Assembly: GCF_049243985.1 (NCBI RefSeq)
Contig: NC_135381.1
Span: forward strand, 18,835,345 to 18,899,344
Source: Paroedura picta
Taxonomy: Eukaryota > Chordata > Lepidosauria > Squamata > Gekkonidae
DNA length: 64,000 nt
Reading direction: 5' to 3'
This document shows positions 1 to 12,300 of the stretch, in pieces (the stretch's first letter is position 1; each line of letters begins with the position of its first letter). The notes under the pieces are model-generated. The model did not search any database, was not told the DNA's origin, and saw only the letters and a program-made list of their open reading frames with translations. Made by a program: the position numbers and the translations under genes.

Positions 1-8
1 CAGAAGTA

Positions 9-225
9 GGGTTGCCACCCTCCAGCTGCGACCTGGAAATCTCCTAGAATTACAACAGGCCTCCAGACTACAGAGAACAGCTCCCCTGGATTAAACGGCA
101 GTGTCAGAAGGCAGACTCTGTGGCATCATATCCCTGCTGATCTTCTTCCCCTCCCCAAACTCCACCCTCTCCAGGCTGTGCCCCCAAATCTCAGGAATTT
201 CTCCACCTGAAGTTGGCAACCTTAG
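9..225. repeat. Interspersed repeat with AGGGTTGCCA / TGGCAACCTTAG ends
   Basis: It begins GGGTTGCCACCCTCCAGCTG and ends with the near-inverted TTGGCAACCTTAG. Related copies at 7795-7992, 9425-9515, 9690-9800 and 21395-21585 share the core 'TGGAGATCTCCTGGAATTAC' type sequence and short inverted termini. The family looks like a non-autonomous DNA element common in squamates; I cannot name it. Confidence 0.5.
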
Positions 226-392
226 ACTATGAGAGTTGGTATCTGAGTGTGTATTTAGGAGAGGAGATACCTCTGGTCTCGGGGTGGACTGATCCAGGCA
301 AGGGAAACTTGGAGCTGTGGATGGATTCCAGCAGCAATCGCCTCGCTCAGCAGGTATGAGCCAAGAAGGCTCCTTTAGCACTTCGTTTAGTC

Positions 393-530
393 CAGGGGTA
401 GTCAAACTGCGGCCCTCCAGGTGTCCATGGACTACAATTCCCAGGAGCCCCCTGCCAGCATTTGCTGGCAGGGGGCTCCTGGGAATTGTAGTCCATGGAC
501 ACCTGGAGGGCCGCAGTTTGACTACCCCTG
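393..530. mobile_element. Fold-back hAT-type MITE, copy 1 (138 bp)
   Basis: It starts CAGGGGTAGTCAAACTG and ends with the exact inverse. The arms form a perfect hairpin around a central AT step. Flanking 8-bp repeats GTTTAGTC (385-392 and 531-538) are a typical hAT target duplication. A fifth C in the left arm (GAGCCCCCTG) is matched by a fifth G in the right arm. Confidence 0.85.
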
Positions 531-1569
531 GTTTAGTCCCTGCGCGGAACGCGGCAGCATGTTCTCCACATTGGACTGTTGCTCTTATGGCCGTGCCTGA
601 AGAGGTTGCGCTGAATGATGTGCAGGTTCCGAGAGGCTCCTTCGGTCGTGCAGTGAGGTCTCCAAGCAATTGTTCCCCTCCGTCAGTGGCAAAAAGCATC
701 AGGCCCGGCAAGGAGCCAGGCACACGTGTCCCTGTTCTTGCTTGCCGGTCTCGGTCTTCCTCTCCCAGCATCTTCGGCTCTATTTTTATCCCTTGTCTGT
801 CCACCTGCTGCTTCCCTGACTCACTTCCTCGTCGTTTACCTGCACAGCAGGAAAGGCAGGCGTGGCTCCTTTTGCATGCAGGCCTCCCATTTGCTGGGGA
901 GGCTCCATTGAGGAGACGGGCTCTGTGACTCTGTGCTGCGGAGCCCCAGGCATGCTTGTCCCCCAGAAAGAATGAATGACCAGGAGACGATGGAGGAGCG
1001 AGGAGCACAGAAGGAACGCATGGCCAGAGGCTGGTGATCCTACAGGGCAAGGTTTGGACAACTGCACACAGCATGCGGCTGTGTGTTTCCCCTGTGTGCT
1101 CTCTCTGTCTCCTTCTCTCTTTATTCAAAGGCACGTTCATGGGATGGGGGTGGGGGGCTTCATTCCACACAGGGTTTGGAGGAGCTGTTACATGGCAGTG
1201 ACTCTTGTATACATGGTTTCTCTCTCCCAAAGTGAAGCACAAGATGTACCTGGCTTCATCCCTATCCAATACTGGTGACTCTCGAAGAGGAGTGTACTTC
1301 TTAACAGAGGCATGGCGGTTTTCAGTGTGCAGTTGAATTGGGAAAATGGCCTGTAACTTTAGGGGCCAGGTGTTTGCCAGGTGTCCCCATTCCACCCCTT
1401 GCTGCTTTTTTGCTGAATGTTGCTTTTTTGCCTCACATCCATTTCCATAATGTGCAGGCATCAATGCAGAGAAAGTGCAGCTGCAAACACTCACAGCCCC
1501 CATCTCCTCTTTATTGTTCTTATAATGTTCGTAGCGTGAGGAAGGGGCCAAAACTTTGGTAAAGTTAGG

Positions 1570-1985
1570 AACCAAAAGGTTGAGCTCCACGAATAATTTT
1601 TAAAAATTTTCAGATATTTATTACATAAAGTGCACTAATTCAACATATTAAAAACATAACCATCATAATTTAAAAACTTCAAACTGCACATGGAATAGAC
1701 CAACATAGAATGGACCAAAAGCATTTCGACCCTGAGAGGTCTTCCTCAGTGGTCAAATTATTGTATGAAATCAACACCAAAAGGCTTGCTGGGTGGCAAA
1801 GAAAAATCCTGAAAAAATAAATTTTCAAAACATGTTAGAATGAGCATATATTTTAAAAACATCTAGTGTAATGTATTTTTTTATTTCATATATTTAATAT
1901 ATATAAACATGGTGGTAACTTACTGATAGGTGTTTCTCCAACTAGTCTTTCTAATGTAAAGGTATTGCAGCTCAACCTTTTGGTT
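1570..1985. mobile_element. Unclassified 416-bp element with 17-bp terminal inverted repeats
   Basis: AACCAAAAGGTTGAGCT at 1570-1586 is exactly inverted at 1969-1985. The interior is AT-rich without a coding frame, and contains 'TTCGACCCTGAGAGGTCTTC' like several vertebrate DNA transposons. No clear target duplication is seen. Confidence 0.6.
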
Positions 1986-3188
1986 TGTAAGTTTTCAGGT
2001 TAGGTTGGGTTTTGGTTTCCCTTTTCGGTTTTGCTTCGCCAAAACTTTAGGAGACAAGAGGCCCTGCTCAATTCAATGAAACAATGGGGTGCTTACCCTA
2101 ATACAAACTTGCAAGTCCACTGCGTATATAGCCACAAAGCCCTTTAAAAAGGAGGCACTTCGCCTCTTACACCTTCTTCCATTGTCCTTTTCAGATTTTT
2201 ACTTCCTTCTCAGGTCCCAGGCTGCTTGGATGCCAGTAAGGGAGAGCTGGGGGAGGGAGCAATGCAGCCTGCACTAGGCAAAGAGAGGGAAAGAAGCATA
2301 GATTTTTGTGTCTATTTACCCAGAATGTGCCTCCCAATGACAGTTGCTTGGTTCTACTTGAAATAAACAAGGTTAGAATCATTGCTACCTAGGTTAGGGA
2401 AGAATGTGCATATATTCCAGGGCACCCAGGGGTTAGTTAGTTAGGTTTTTTTTTTTTTAGCCTGTCTTTCCCCACCTGCCAAAGTCTTTTTTGTTAGCTC
2501 TACAGATCCTCCTGTGGGAAGAGTGCTTTGTCTTCCAGTTATGATTTTCACGCACTTTGTGATCCTTTCATTTTCAGAGTCCTTAGGTACACAGGGAAAT
2601 GTGGGTTGGCCCAGATGGGGTGTTCTGGGTGAGCTAAACTCTGTAGCTGACAATAGCTGATTTCCCTAATACAAAGCAGGAAGCATGCCCCGCTGTTTAC
2701 GTGGGCAACTGGGCAGTGTGTTGTAAGGAGTTTATCTTATTCATTTAGCTATCAGTGCCTTGGTTTTCTTCCAAAGTAGCTTACAGCATTGCTCTCTGTT
2801 TTATTCTTGTGAGGAAGGTTAATCTGAGAAAAAGCAGCCAGCCCACGGTCACTCAGTGATTTTCCATGGCAGACTGAGGATTCAAACCTAGGCCTCAGAT
2901 CCTGATCCAAAACCTAGGGTATTTTGAAAAACAAAAAAGAGGACATATTTCTGCACTGACTGCTTCAAACATCAGATCACTTTTACAAATCTTATTTTAA
3001 ATACCCCATACTATTTAAGCTGAAGCTTGCCTCCACTGGGGACCAACCCAAAAGAGGACATTTCATCAGTTTCTTAAAAAACAGCCCCCAAGAGAATGGA
3101 TACCAAAAAAGGAAGACATGCCCCTAAAAAAAGGATGTCTGGTAACCCTACTTTAACTATTATACTATGCTGTCAGGGAGGGGAGGGG

Positions 3189-3336
3189 CAAACGGTGGCT
3201 CTCCAGAAGTCCATGGACTACAACTCCCATGAGTCCATGCAGTCATGTGCTGCCGTTGGCTGATGAATGTGTTGGCAAATGCTCATGGGAATTGTAGTTC
3301 ACAGACATATGGAGAGCCATAGTTCGGCCATCCCTG
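3189..3336. mobile_element. Fold-back MITE, old diverged copy
   Basis: It keeps AGAAGTCCATGGACTACAA and CATGGGAATTGTAGTTCA in inverted arrangement with the family ends eroded (CATCCCTG at the right end). Clearly older than the near-perfect copies. Confidence 0.65.
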
Positions 3337-4109
3337 AATAGTGTATATGATCTGTAAAGGAAACCTCCATATTCAGAGGTCGTATAGCAGTATGTCTTTG
3401 TGGAGCATTTCATACCTACCTTGAGATTATCTTGACACCATCTGGTTGACTTCTGTAAGATAGCAGCAGGATGCTGGCTGGACTGGATCGCCCCTTGACC
3501 TGATCCCTCTGGGCTCTGTTCTCCTATCCTCAAGTAATTCTGAACCAGAGACAACGTGAATGCTAAGTTCAGGCTTCTCGGGCATTTATCACCATGATCC
3601 TGTGCCAGTCAAAATGTCTCTTCCTATAAAGCGTCCTGCAGTGACATCTTTGTGAATTGAAGTATGCAGTACCTTTCTGAGTGAGTGTCTCTGAACAAGG
3701 GACTCCCAGGTCGAGGGAAGCCCAAGTTGCAGCCACGCTTGGTGCCTTTTCCCCTCAGCAGCATGCTGAATTAACCCAGGTTAAATATGGATGCATTGTT
3801 CGTTGGTATTTGACACAATTAGCTTCCTGGTTAATTGGAGGAAGAGAGCGTGAACAGGATTGTGATTTGCATCTTATTTAAATACCATTTGGATACTGCT
3901 GGGGAGGGCTGTGTGGTGGTAGTGAGTTCAAGGAGCAGCTCATGTTTGGCAAACAAGGATTAATCCTCTGCAAACACAGCCTGGGGAGCTGAGTAAATAG
4001 GAACAGGGCAGGTTTCTTGTATATCAGGTGGGAAGGGAAGCCTTTTTGGCCTGCCTCCGGCAGAAGTGGAACCCAGCAGCATTCCTCAAGTCCCCGGATG
4101 GCCTGTGAT

Positions 4110-4131
4110 CTCTCTCTCTCTCTCTCTCTCT
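4110..4131. repeat. (TC)n microsatellite
   Basis: Eleven uninterrupted TC dinucleotides. Confidence 0.9.
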
Positions 4132-5340
4132 TGTTGAAAGACAGAGGGAGGAGCTAACCGAGGACCAAATTACACCTCCTGTGAAGTTTCTTGACTCTTG
4201 GGCAAGCCTTGTCTTAGAGCTGTGCTTGCCACTGAAAATCCTTCTGTTAACCCTGCAAAACAAAATATTCCAGCAGGCTTTAGTTCTGCCTTGTATTATT
4301 ACTAATGCTAACCTAGCTATTAATAATTGCACTTGGCAATTCCAAGGACTTCACCTGCGTTAGCATGCAGGAAAATCCAGCTGCAAAAGAACACTGAAAG
4401 TATATGTGTGGAATGAGCCCAGCACTGTAATTCTTGTTATAGCTCCCTGAGGTAGGCAGGTGGAAACAGCCCTGAATTGTAACTTTGCAGGAGCTAAAGC
4501 TGAAAAAAGTGGCTTGTCTTAGGCCACCTAGTAAATGTGTTTCAGAAACAGAATTTGAACCAGGGACTTCCTAATTCATCTCTTTGAATCGCTTAGCTGT
4601 GTCCAGGCACTGTTGCTTTCTTTGTCTTCCTAAACTATGGCTGGAAAGCCATCTGAGTATAACACAGCCCTTGCTAGAACATTGTTCTTGTGGATGATGA
4701 GCTGAGACTGCGTCAGTACAGCAGGCTGGGCTGGCTGATCTTCAAAGCTCTTTCCACCTTTCAAAGCAGTGCAAGGATCAGGTTTTTCTGGTTAATGCTG
4801 CCCTTGTATTTTATCAGCTTGCCTTCAACATTTGCAATAAAAAAAACCCTCACCTTTGTCCTCCTTCACCCTGGAGTTGCCCTTGCTGATTCTAAAGGCC
4901 AAAGTCTCAAGCAGCTGTAAGGTGGGCAGAGGTATATGTGGCTATCCAGAGACAGCCTTTTGCTCCTGCTGCAGACAAAGGGAACAGGCGTTCATCTTAG
5001 CAGTCGCTGTGTACAGGGGCTTCTGTTGCTCTCTCAGGTAGATTGGGGCATCTGATGCTCTAAGTAGGCCTTGGGGTAACAGGCAGGGGGTCTCAGCAGG
5101 TATTATAAGCTCCAAGCAACAGCTGGAGGCTGTAGCTATACACAGGGGCTGGTTAAGACACAGGAGCCTAGATTGCCATTGTACTGTGCAAACATGATAG
5201 CCACCAGTTCTCGGTTCACAGGCTGGGAAAACAAAGCCCTGGGCACCCAGTGGAGCCACATGTGCTCTTCCCGGAAGGCCTAGTGCTCTGAAGATGAGTT
5301 CTAATGCCAGGGAATGGTGTCCTTTCTTCTTCATTTGCAG

Positions 5341-6340
5341 AAGAGCGTGAAGGAAGGCCTCCTGTTGAAGCAGACAAGCTCCTTCCAGAGGTGGAAGAGG
5401 AGGTACTTCAAACTGCGCGGACGGACCCTCTACTACGCCAAGGATTCTAAGGTAAGGCTGGTTCTTTGGGCACAGGGAGTGGCTTCCTCAGACAACGAGG
5501 TCCTTGCTGCCATTCGGAGGGAATGCTTGGCTGGTGCCGCTTCTCACAGTATGGAGCTGTGTTGGTAGAAAGAGCTGCTGTTCCTCACATTCTCTCTGCG
5601 TTGTGATTTATACAGGACCCTGCCCCTTATTGATTTTTGCCACTGTATTTTGGGGAGCAGTGATTAGGCCAAATTGCTGACTTTCACCTCCTGGGAGTGC
5701 TGCATCCACAGGGCAGGGAATCCCCTTGTAACTAGGTGCTCTAGAAACCTGGACTAAAAATATGTGCAGGCCTGCTACTAGAAAACATGGTTTTCTTCAT
5801 TTGTGTAGCATTTGATTCTGGGCAGGATTTTGAGATCCTTTAAGAGCTGGAAGGATCTTGGATGAAAAGAAGAGCAGACGGGAGGCCTGCTGTACTATTG
5901 GACTAAAAGATTAAACAGACCAGGCCTTGTCTCTGGAACTGGCATTGCTGTCTCCCTTGTTTTTCCAGTCTCTCATCTTTGATGAAGTGGACCTGTCAGA
6001 TGCCAGTGTAGCAGAAACCAGCACCAAGAATATTAACAACAGCTTCACGGTAGGTCCTCCTCCTGTGCCCCATGGGACTGGGAGAGCCTGGCTGTCCCGT
6101 AGGTTTTCAAATGGTCCCTTTCTGGTCTCCTAGCCCATAGGCTTGGGTCCAACTCCCCAGGAAGCCTTCCTTCCTTCTCCTTTGTCCGGATTGGTCAGTC
6201 CTAGTGGCTCATGCAAGGCAGACCTTCTTCTCTAGGTTATCACACCATTCCGAAAACTCATCCTGTGTGCAGAGAATCGGAAGGAGATGGAAGACTGGAT
6301 TGGTGCCCTGAAGTCGGTCCAAAAATTGGAAATCAATGAG
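5341..6340 (+). CDS. DGKK: DGK exons 1-3 of window: PH domain
   Basis: Exons 5341-5451, 5969-6049 and 6236-6340 are all phase 0 and encode residues 1-99 of the visible protein. They begin [20 protein letters not shown] and contain the hallmark [15 protein letters not shown] and [12 protein letters not shown] stretches of the type II DGK PH domain, ending in the Trp helix ([12 protein letters not shown]). PH domains of this class bind phosphoinositides and help membrane targeting. The first exon begins inside the PH domain with an AG acceptor at 5339-5340, so the start codon lies on an upstream exon I could not find in 1-5340. Confidence 0.95.
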
Positions 6341-9300
6341 GTAGGAGAGGCAGAGATTCCTGAAGATGGGAAAGGGGTGCGATACTGTGCCAAAGTGAGG
6401 GAGGGAAGGGGAAGGGGAAGAATGAAGAAGAACAGTTGGCTCTTATATGCCACTTACGTCTACCTGAAGGAGTCTCAAAGTGCCTTCCAGTCGCCTCCCC
6501 TTTCCTCTTCCCACAACAGGCACCCTGTGAGGTAGGGCAGGCTGAGAGAGCCCTGATATTACTGCTCTATCAGTGCTGTGGTGAGCCCAAGGTCACCCAG
6601 CTGGTTGCATGTGGGTGAGCGTGGAATAAAACCTGGCTCGCCAGATTAGAAGTCTGCACTCCTAACCACTTCACTAAGCTGGCTTGCAAGTATTAACATC
6701 TACACCTAAAAGGGCCACTTCTGGATGGACTCCAGGGTTCATATTTTTGCTACTGGGTCCTCCATGATATAACCTGAGATCTGCAACAGGATCTCCGAGG
6801 GCCAAATAAGTCCCTTCAAGGGCACCGGCTGCCCCTCCCCAATTTCTAAACTGGGAGGTATGTGGCTGGACAGGTTGCTGGGAGCTCATTTTGGCACATA
6901 CCAGGTTTGTGTGTGGAGGCAGGGGGGCTGTTTACTATTCAGCCCTGAGAACTGGCCCATAAACTTGATGTCAATAGAGGTATTTGTCAGGTGGGGAAAT
7001 AGGACATTGCCCATGTGAATATTCCTTTAACCAAAGTGAATGCTCTCCTCTGAAGGAAGTTCTGGCACGAGAGAGAAATCCTTGTAGTCAAAGCCCCTTT
7101 CCCCTCACACTCCAGAATCTGTTCCAGGCACCTTTCCCTCTATTAACACCCCCCCCCTTCTTTGTGTGATGTTTCAGGCCTCCCAGTTCAATATGGAGCA
7201 TTTTTCTGGCATGCACAATTGGTACGCCTGCTCCCATGCCCGGCCCACCTTTTGCAACGTCTGCCGGGAGGCACTGTCTGGGGTCACCTCTCACGGTCTC
7301 TCTTGTGAAGGTAATTATCTTGCATGCAAACTTTCCCCCTTCATGAGCAGCAAAGGAAAGGGAATGAAATAGATAAGCTAAAATGCTGTTCTTTGCAGCA
7401 AGGAAACTATGGCTGTGAGTAACTTTTCCCCCTTGGGGGTACAGACTAATGAAACTGTGCTCCCACATCCACCCTCTGCCTTTACCCCAGTATATAACCT
7501 TTTAATGTATTTTTTCTATGCTAAACATAAAACAACCAGCAAAAGATAACTTAAGAAAACAAACCCGTCTGTGCCATTGTCATCCCGCCCTTCCCTGGTC
7601 AGACATTAAACTGTTCAGTATACATGTAGGAATTTATTGTAATCGTAAAAAAATTTATTAGCTGCTTAGAGAAGATATTTGATCGTGAAAAGCAGAATAT
7701 ATGTTCTCTAAGAAAATAAAAACATTCCGTCAAGGTATGAATATACAAATGGACCAAAAGCGAAACTAAGTCTGATTTATAAGATAAGACCGAGGGATGC
7801 CAGACTCCAGTTGGGAGCTGGGGAATCTCCTGGAAATACAACTCCTCTCCTGATGGAAGAGATCAGTTCCCTCGGAGAATGGATGTATGAAGGGTGGACT
7901 CCATGACACTATACTCCACAGAGGTCCCTGTTTCCCCTAGTATCCATCCCCAAATCCCCAGAAATTTCCCGACCCAGATCTGGCAACCCGACATCCTCAT
8001 CCCATGCCAGTGACCAGGAAGACATGGCAACAGTAATAACACCCCTGCTGAATCACACCACTGAACCATCTAGTCCCACATCCTGTTTAACACAATGGCC
8101 AGAGCATGGTAGCCATTTGTTTGATGTTGCTTCCTGGCATTGGTATTCAGAAGTTAGCTGCATCCAAATGTGGAAGCTCCCTTTAGTTATTTTAGTTATT
8201 TATTATATTTATATACCGTCCTTGCCGAAGGCTCAGGGTGGTTTACATGAAACAAGAAAATGATACAGGTAACATCATTTATAGTAACAACAAGGTGATA
8301 ACAAAGATATTAATAATCACAACTTGGCTCATTATTATTCATAAATATAATAATAATAATAATAATTATTATTATTTTATTATTATTAGATTTATAGCCC
8401 GCCACTCCCTTGCGGCTCGCATAATAATAATAATAATAACTGATAGATGTCTCCACTATGAATCTCAGTAACTCCCTTTTAAATTTTAAAATCACCTGTG
8501 CTAGTGACCTAAATTAAAACGAAATCATTCCATTCCATTTCTTCTCCCATTTCAGGCACACGTATCTATAATGTTTCAAAAGCTTTAACACATTTTATAG
8601 CAGATGCATGCTGACGCTGTGGTTTTTGATGCACAAACAGAATATGCAGAAACAGAAGAAACCCATACCTGACATGCCTTGCTTTTGTAAGCGCACAGCT
8701 TTTGTAACCCCACAGTGCATGCATACTCCTCTCCCAGCAGGACAAGCAACCAAAGTTCTGCAGAGATAAAGGGGTGGTCATTAAATCTGAGCTTTCATTA
8801 TGCTATATAGGAATTATTTGTGTCTCGTTTGTCTTATCCACACGGTAAAATCCAGTTGAAAAGGATGAGTATAATTATGCTTTCTATTCAGTCCTTGTTT
8901 TCTGTGGTCCCACCTTAGACATGAAGCAGGCGTATGGCTGCCATACACCTCTATGCTGCCATATGCTCTACGCTGGCCTTGAAGGCCACCCATCCTGCTG
9001 AGCTTTCTCTCCCACTTTCCTGATACTTCCCTCTCAAATATCGGGGAATTTACAGAACAGGAACTGGTAACCCTGAAGAGGCGACAACTAGAGGGAGGCA
9101 CCTAAGATTGGCTGCTCCCACTTAGGGAAATCTTAGGGAAGATTTTGGGGACAGAAGAGTGGGGCTTGAGAAGGGGAAGGAGCTCAGTGGGGCATAATGC
9201 ACTGATGGACGTAGCTTTATGCTGCTTTAATGGCTTATTATTGATCCTATATCTTTTTGTTTTTATGATTTCATTGTATTATTTTTGCTAGAGGCAGCAT

Positions 9301-12300
9301 ATACATTTTCTAACTAAATATAGCACAATGACAGCACAACTTCTAACAATGTGCAGATGCAACCTCAGAAATTCAGTGGTGAGGAGTACATTTTAAGGAC
9401 TGTCATAGTACTCCATAATCAATTAGGAGGCCAAGCTCCAGCTGGTGGCTGGAGACCTCCCAGAATTACAGCTGATTTTCAGACTACAAGGGCCACCTGG
9501 AGCTGGCAACCCTAGTAATCAAAGATCCCAAACCTTGTTGAACTTTCAGGCAGTTGGGGATTTTTAGAAAAAGTGATGAGAGTAGCTGCCCCAAGTAAGA
9601 TTGTCGGCTCCAGACTGAAGAATACCTTGAGACTGGAGGAGTGTGTGGAGCCTGAGAAGAGAGTGGAGGGTGGGGGGGGACTTCAGTGGTGGATAACGGC
9701 ATAAGCAGCCATTTTATCCAGGTGACCTCATCTTTGTTGCCTGGAGATAAATTGTAATTCCAGGAGATTTCCAGCCACCACCTGGAGATTGGCAACACTA
9801 TCCACAAAGTATAGCTAGTTTCCAAGCCGCGCAGCCTCCCGTGTCTGCAACAGCTGCTCCAGATGGCACTCTGTGCAGATAACAAATGCACAGATGCCTC
9901 CTAGGCTGGTCTGAGGGTTGGCTGTCCCTTGCTAGTTAGTCAACAACAGGAACTTTTCATTAATTTAAAAAGACAGGAGAGATTGGCAAAAACAAATGAC
10001 AATCATTTAAGAACTCTTTGAAAGTCACTCCAAATATAAGGGTGATCAGATAAGCCATCATGTACTTGCATTTACAATAAGATTTATACAAAGACAACCC
10101 CTCCCCCCCCCCAAGCTCTTAAGCAGGGCTAGTCAAACTGCGGCCCTCCAGATGTCCATGGACTACAATTCCCAGGAACCCCCTGCCAGCTGGCAGGGGC
10201 TCCTGGGAATTGTAGTCCATGGACATCTGGAGGGCCGCAGTTTGACTAGCCCCGCTCTTAAGCAAAGTTAGATAAAAGTCCAGATCTTCTCAGAGATTAA
10301 TAACTTTTTAAAAATGCAACGAAGGATAGGGAATCAATAGGCCGTTTTCATCATGGAGGGGAGTAAGAAAGAGCCCCTTCGCTGTAATAAAAAATATGTT
10401 TGATAACTGGAGTGTTCTTAGTTACTCATAAAAGTTAATAAAAAATATGTTTGATAACTGGAGTGTTCTTAGTTACTCATAAAAGTTAATAAAAATATGT
10501 TTGATAACTGGAGTGGTCTTAGTTACTCATAAAAGTTCCTCAGCTTAAGGGTGATCAACAAGGTAGCCAGGTTGTGGATGACCTCAAATTATGTGTGGTT
10601 GCTGCAAAGCAGACAATAGAGAGCTCCTTTTCGGTGTCTTCAAACTGGGTCAGTTGGTAACAGAATGTCAAATGAGGCCCAATATAAGTAAGTGTAAAGT
10701 GATGCCCATCTAGGGCAGGATATCCTAATTAAATACTCTCCCTGAAGGGCTCTGAACTGGTGGTGACAATTGATGAGAGACTCACGGTGTTGGAAATAAA
10801 GAACATTAATTCCTTGGGCAGAACAGTGAAAAAGACCGATTTCGTGGCAGGGATTTATAAGGGAATGTGCTGAAAATAAAACTTGCCAGGATTGAAATGT
10901 TGTACAAGCCATACTGATCAATGGATTGCTGTACCTTCTCCGGGAAGGCAGGTTAAGGAGTTTCTGGCTCAGAAAAACAAAATTACTAAGGGGAGGTATG
11001 ACAAAGTTTGAGTCCAATGGCATCATTAAGACTAAGTTTCATTCAGTGCATAAGTTTTTGTGTGCATGCACACTTCCTCAGGTTGTATCTGGATTTCAGT
11101 GTGATCTGAAGAAGCGTATGTACACATGAAAACTTATGCTTTGAATCAACCTTTGTTGGTCTCAAAGGTGCCCCTAGACTCAAACTTTGTCCTGCTGCTT
11201 CAGGCCAACACAGCTACACGCCTGAATCTAAACGGAGGCATGATAGAGGTTTAGAAAATGATGCATGAGCTGCAGAAAGTGAAAAGAAAGAACATTACAC
11301 CCTCTCCCATTGAGGACTCTATGTTGATGTAAGATGGACTAAATGCGCACCATATGTAATTAATTCATAGAATTTGTTTCCCAGAGAATGTAGCTTACAT
11401 CATAGGCCAATTTTGTGCAAAATCTGTCTGTTGTTACCACTTTTGGAGATAGGATGCTAGCCTAGATGAACCTAGTAGGATGTTCTTAAATTCAGATGTC
11501 TTCCTTCCAACTAATCATTCCCACCCCCTTCCTAGTTTGCAAGTTCAAGGCCCACAAGCGCTGTGCTGTGAGAGCTACTAACAACTGCAAATGGACCACC
11601 CTGGCCTCCATAGGAAATGACATAATTGAGGATGAAGATGGGGTAATGTTCAGAAACCTTCTTCCTTCCCGCACCATCCCCTGCACCACCGGCATAGCTG
11701 CTCAGGTCTGATTGCCTTGCTGCACTCAGTTCTTGGTGTGGTGGCCTCATGCCTAATGATGCTGCTCATCACGGCATCCTCTGCTGCATATTTCTATGCC
11801 CCCCAGGGCTGGTTTATTCATGTAGCACATGCTATGGGCCCCATGCTTCCAGGAATCCCAGAAGGTGCCTTCCCCCTCATAGAACAGGACTGTAGCCTCT
11901 CTCTCTCCCCTTCTCCTTTCTAAGAACACTCAGAGAAAGAAGAAGAAGAAAAAGAAGAAGAGTTGGTTCTTATATGCCGCTTTTCCCTACCCGAAAGAGG
12001 CTCAAAGCGGCTTACAGTCACCTTTCCATTCCTCTCCCCACAACAGACACCCTGTGAGGTGGGTGAGGCTGAGAGAGCGCTGATATCACTGCTCGGTCAG
12101 AACAGTTTTATCACTGCCGTGGCAAGCCCAAGGTCACCCAGCTGGCTGCACGTGGGGGAGTGCAGAATCGAATCCGGCATGCCAGATTAGAAGTCCGCAC
12201 TCCTAACCACTACACCAAACCACTACACCCCTTTCCATTGTGTGGGGGGGCAATGCTCCCAGTCTGGCTACTTCTGCCCCAGTTGTATTCTGCTAGGGCC

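Larger units (their letters stand above)
1..5340. other. Probable first intron of the DGK gene
   Basis: No exon of the DGK N-terminus is recognisable here. The stretch holds an AGGGTTGCCA-ended repeat (9-225), two fold-back MITE copies, a 416-bp inverted-repeat element, a (TC)n run (4110-4131) and two old SINE fragments (about 2755-2895 and 4420-4605). Between 540 and 1560 I see no known repeat or gene, apart from a long open frame on the minus strand discussed in the findings. Confidence 0.5.
7311..11535. other. 4.2-kb intron between the two C1-A exons, repeat-rich
   Basis: It contains AGGGTTGCCA-type repeats, a LINE 3' end with AAT/TTA microsatellites (8190-8440), a fold-back MITE (10124-10254), a 51-bp tandem repeat (10386-10537) and an inverted-repeat element (11001-11190). 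No extra exon is supported. Confidence 0.7.

Noticed and set aside
393-530. Open frames reading [18 protein letters not shown] and [12 protein letters not shown] at many places
   Set aside because: They are translations of the two arms of the fold-back MITE, in several frames and on both strands, and not a protein family.
10386-10537. Possible CRISPR-like array
   Set aside because: Units are contiguous without spacers, and the sequence is vertebrate intron; it is a simple minisatellite.
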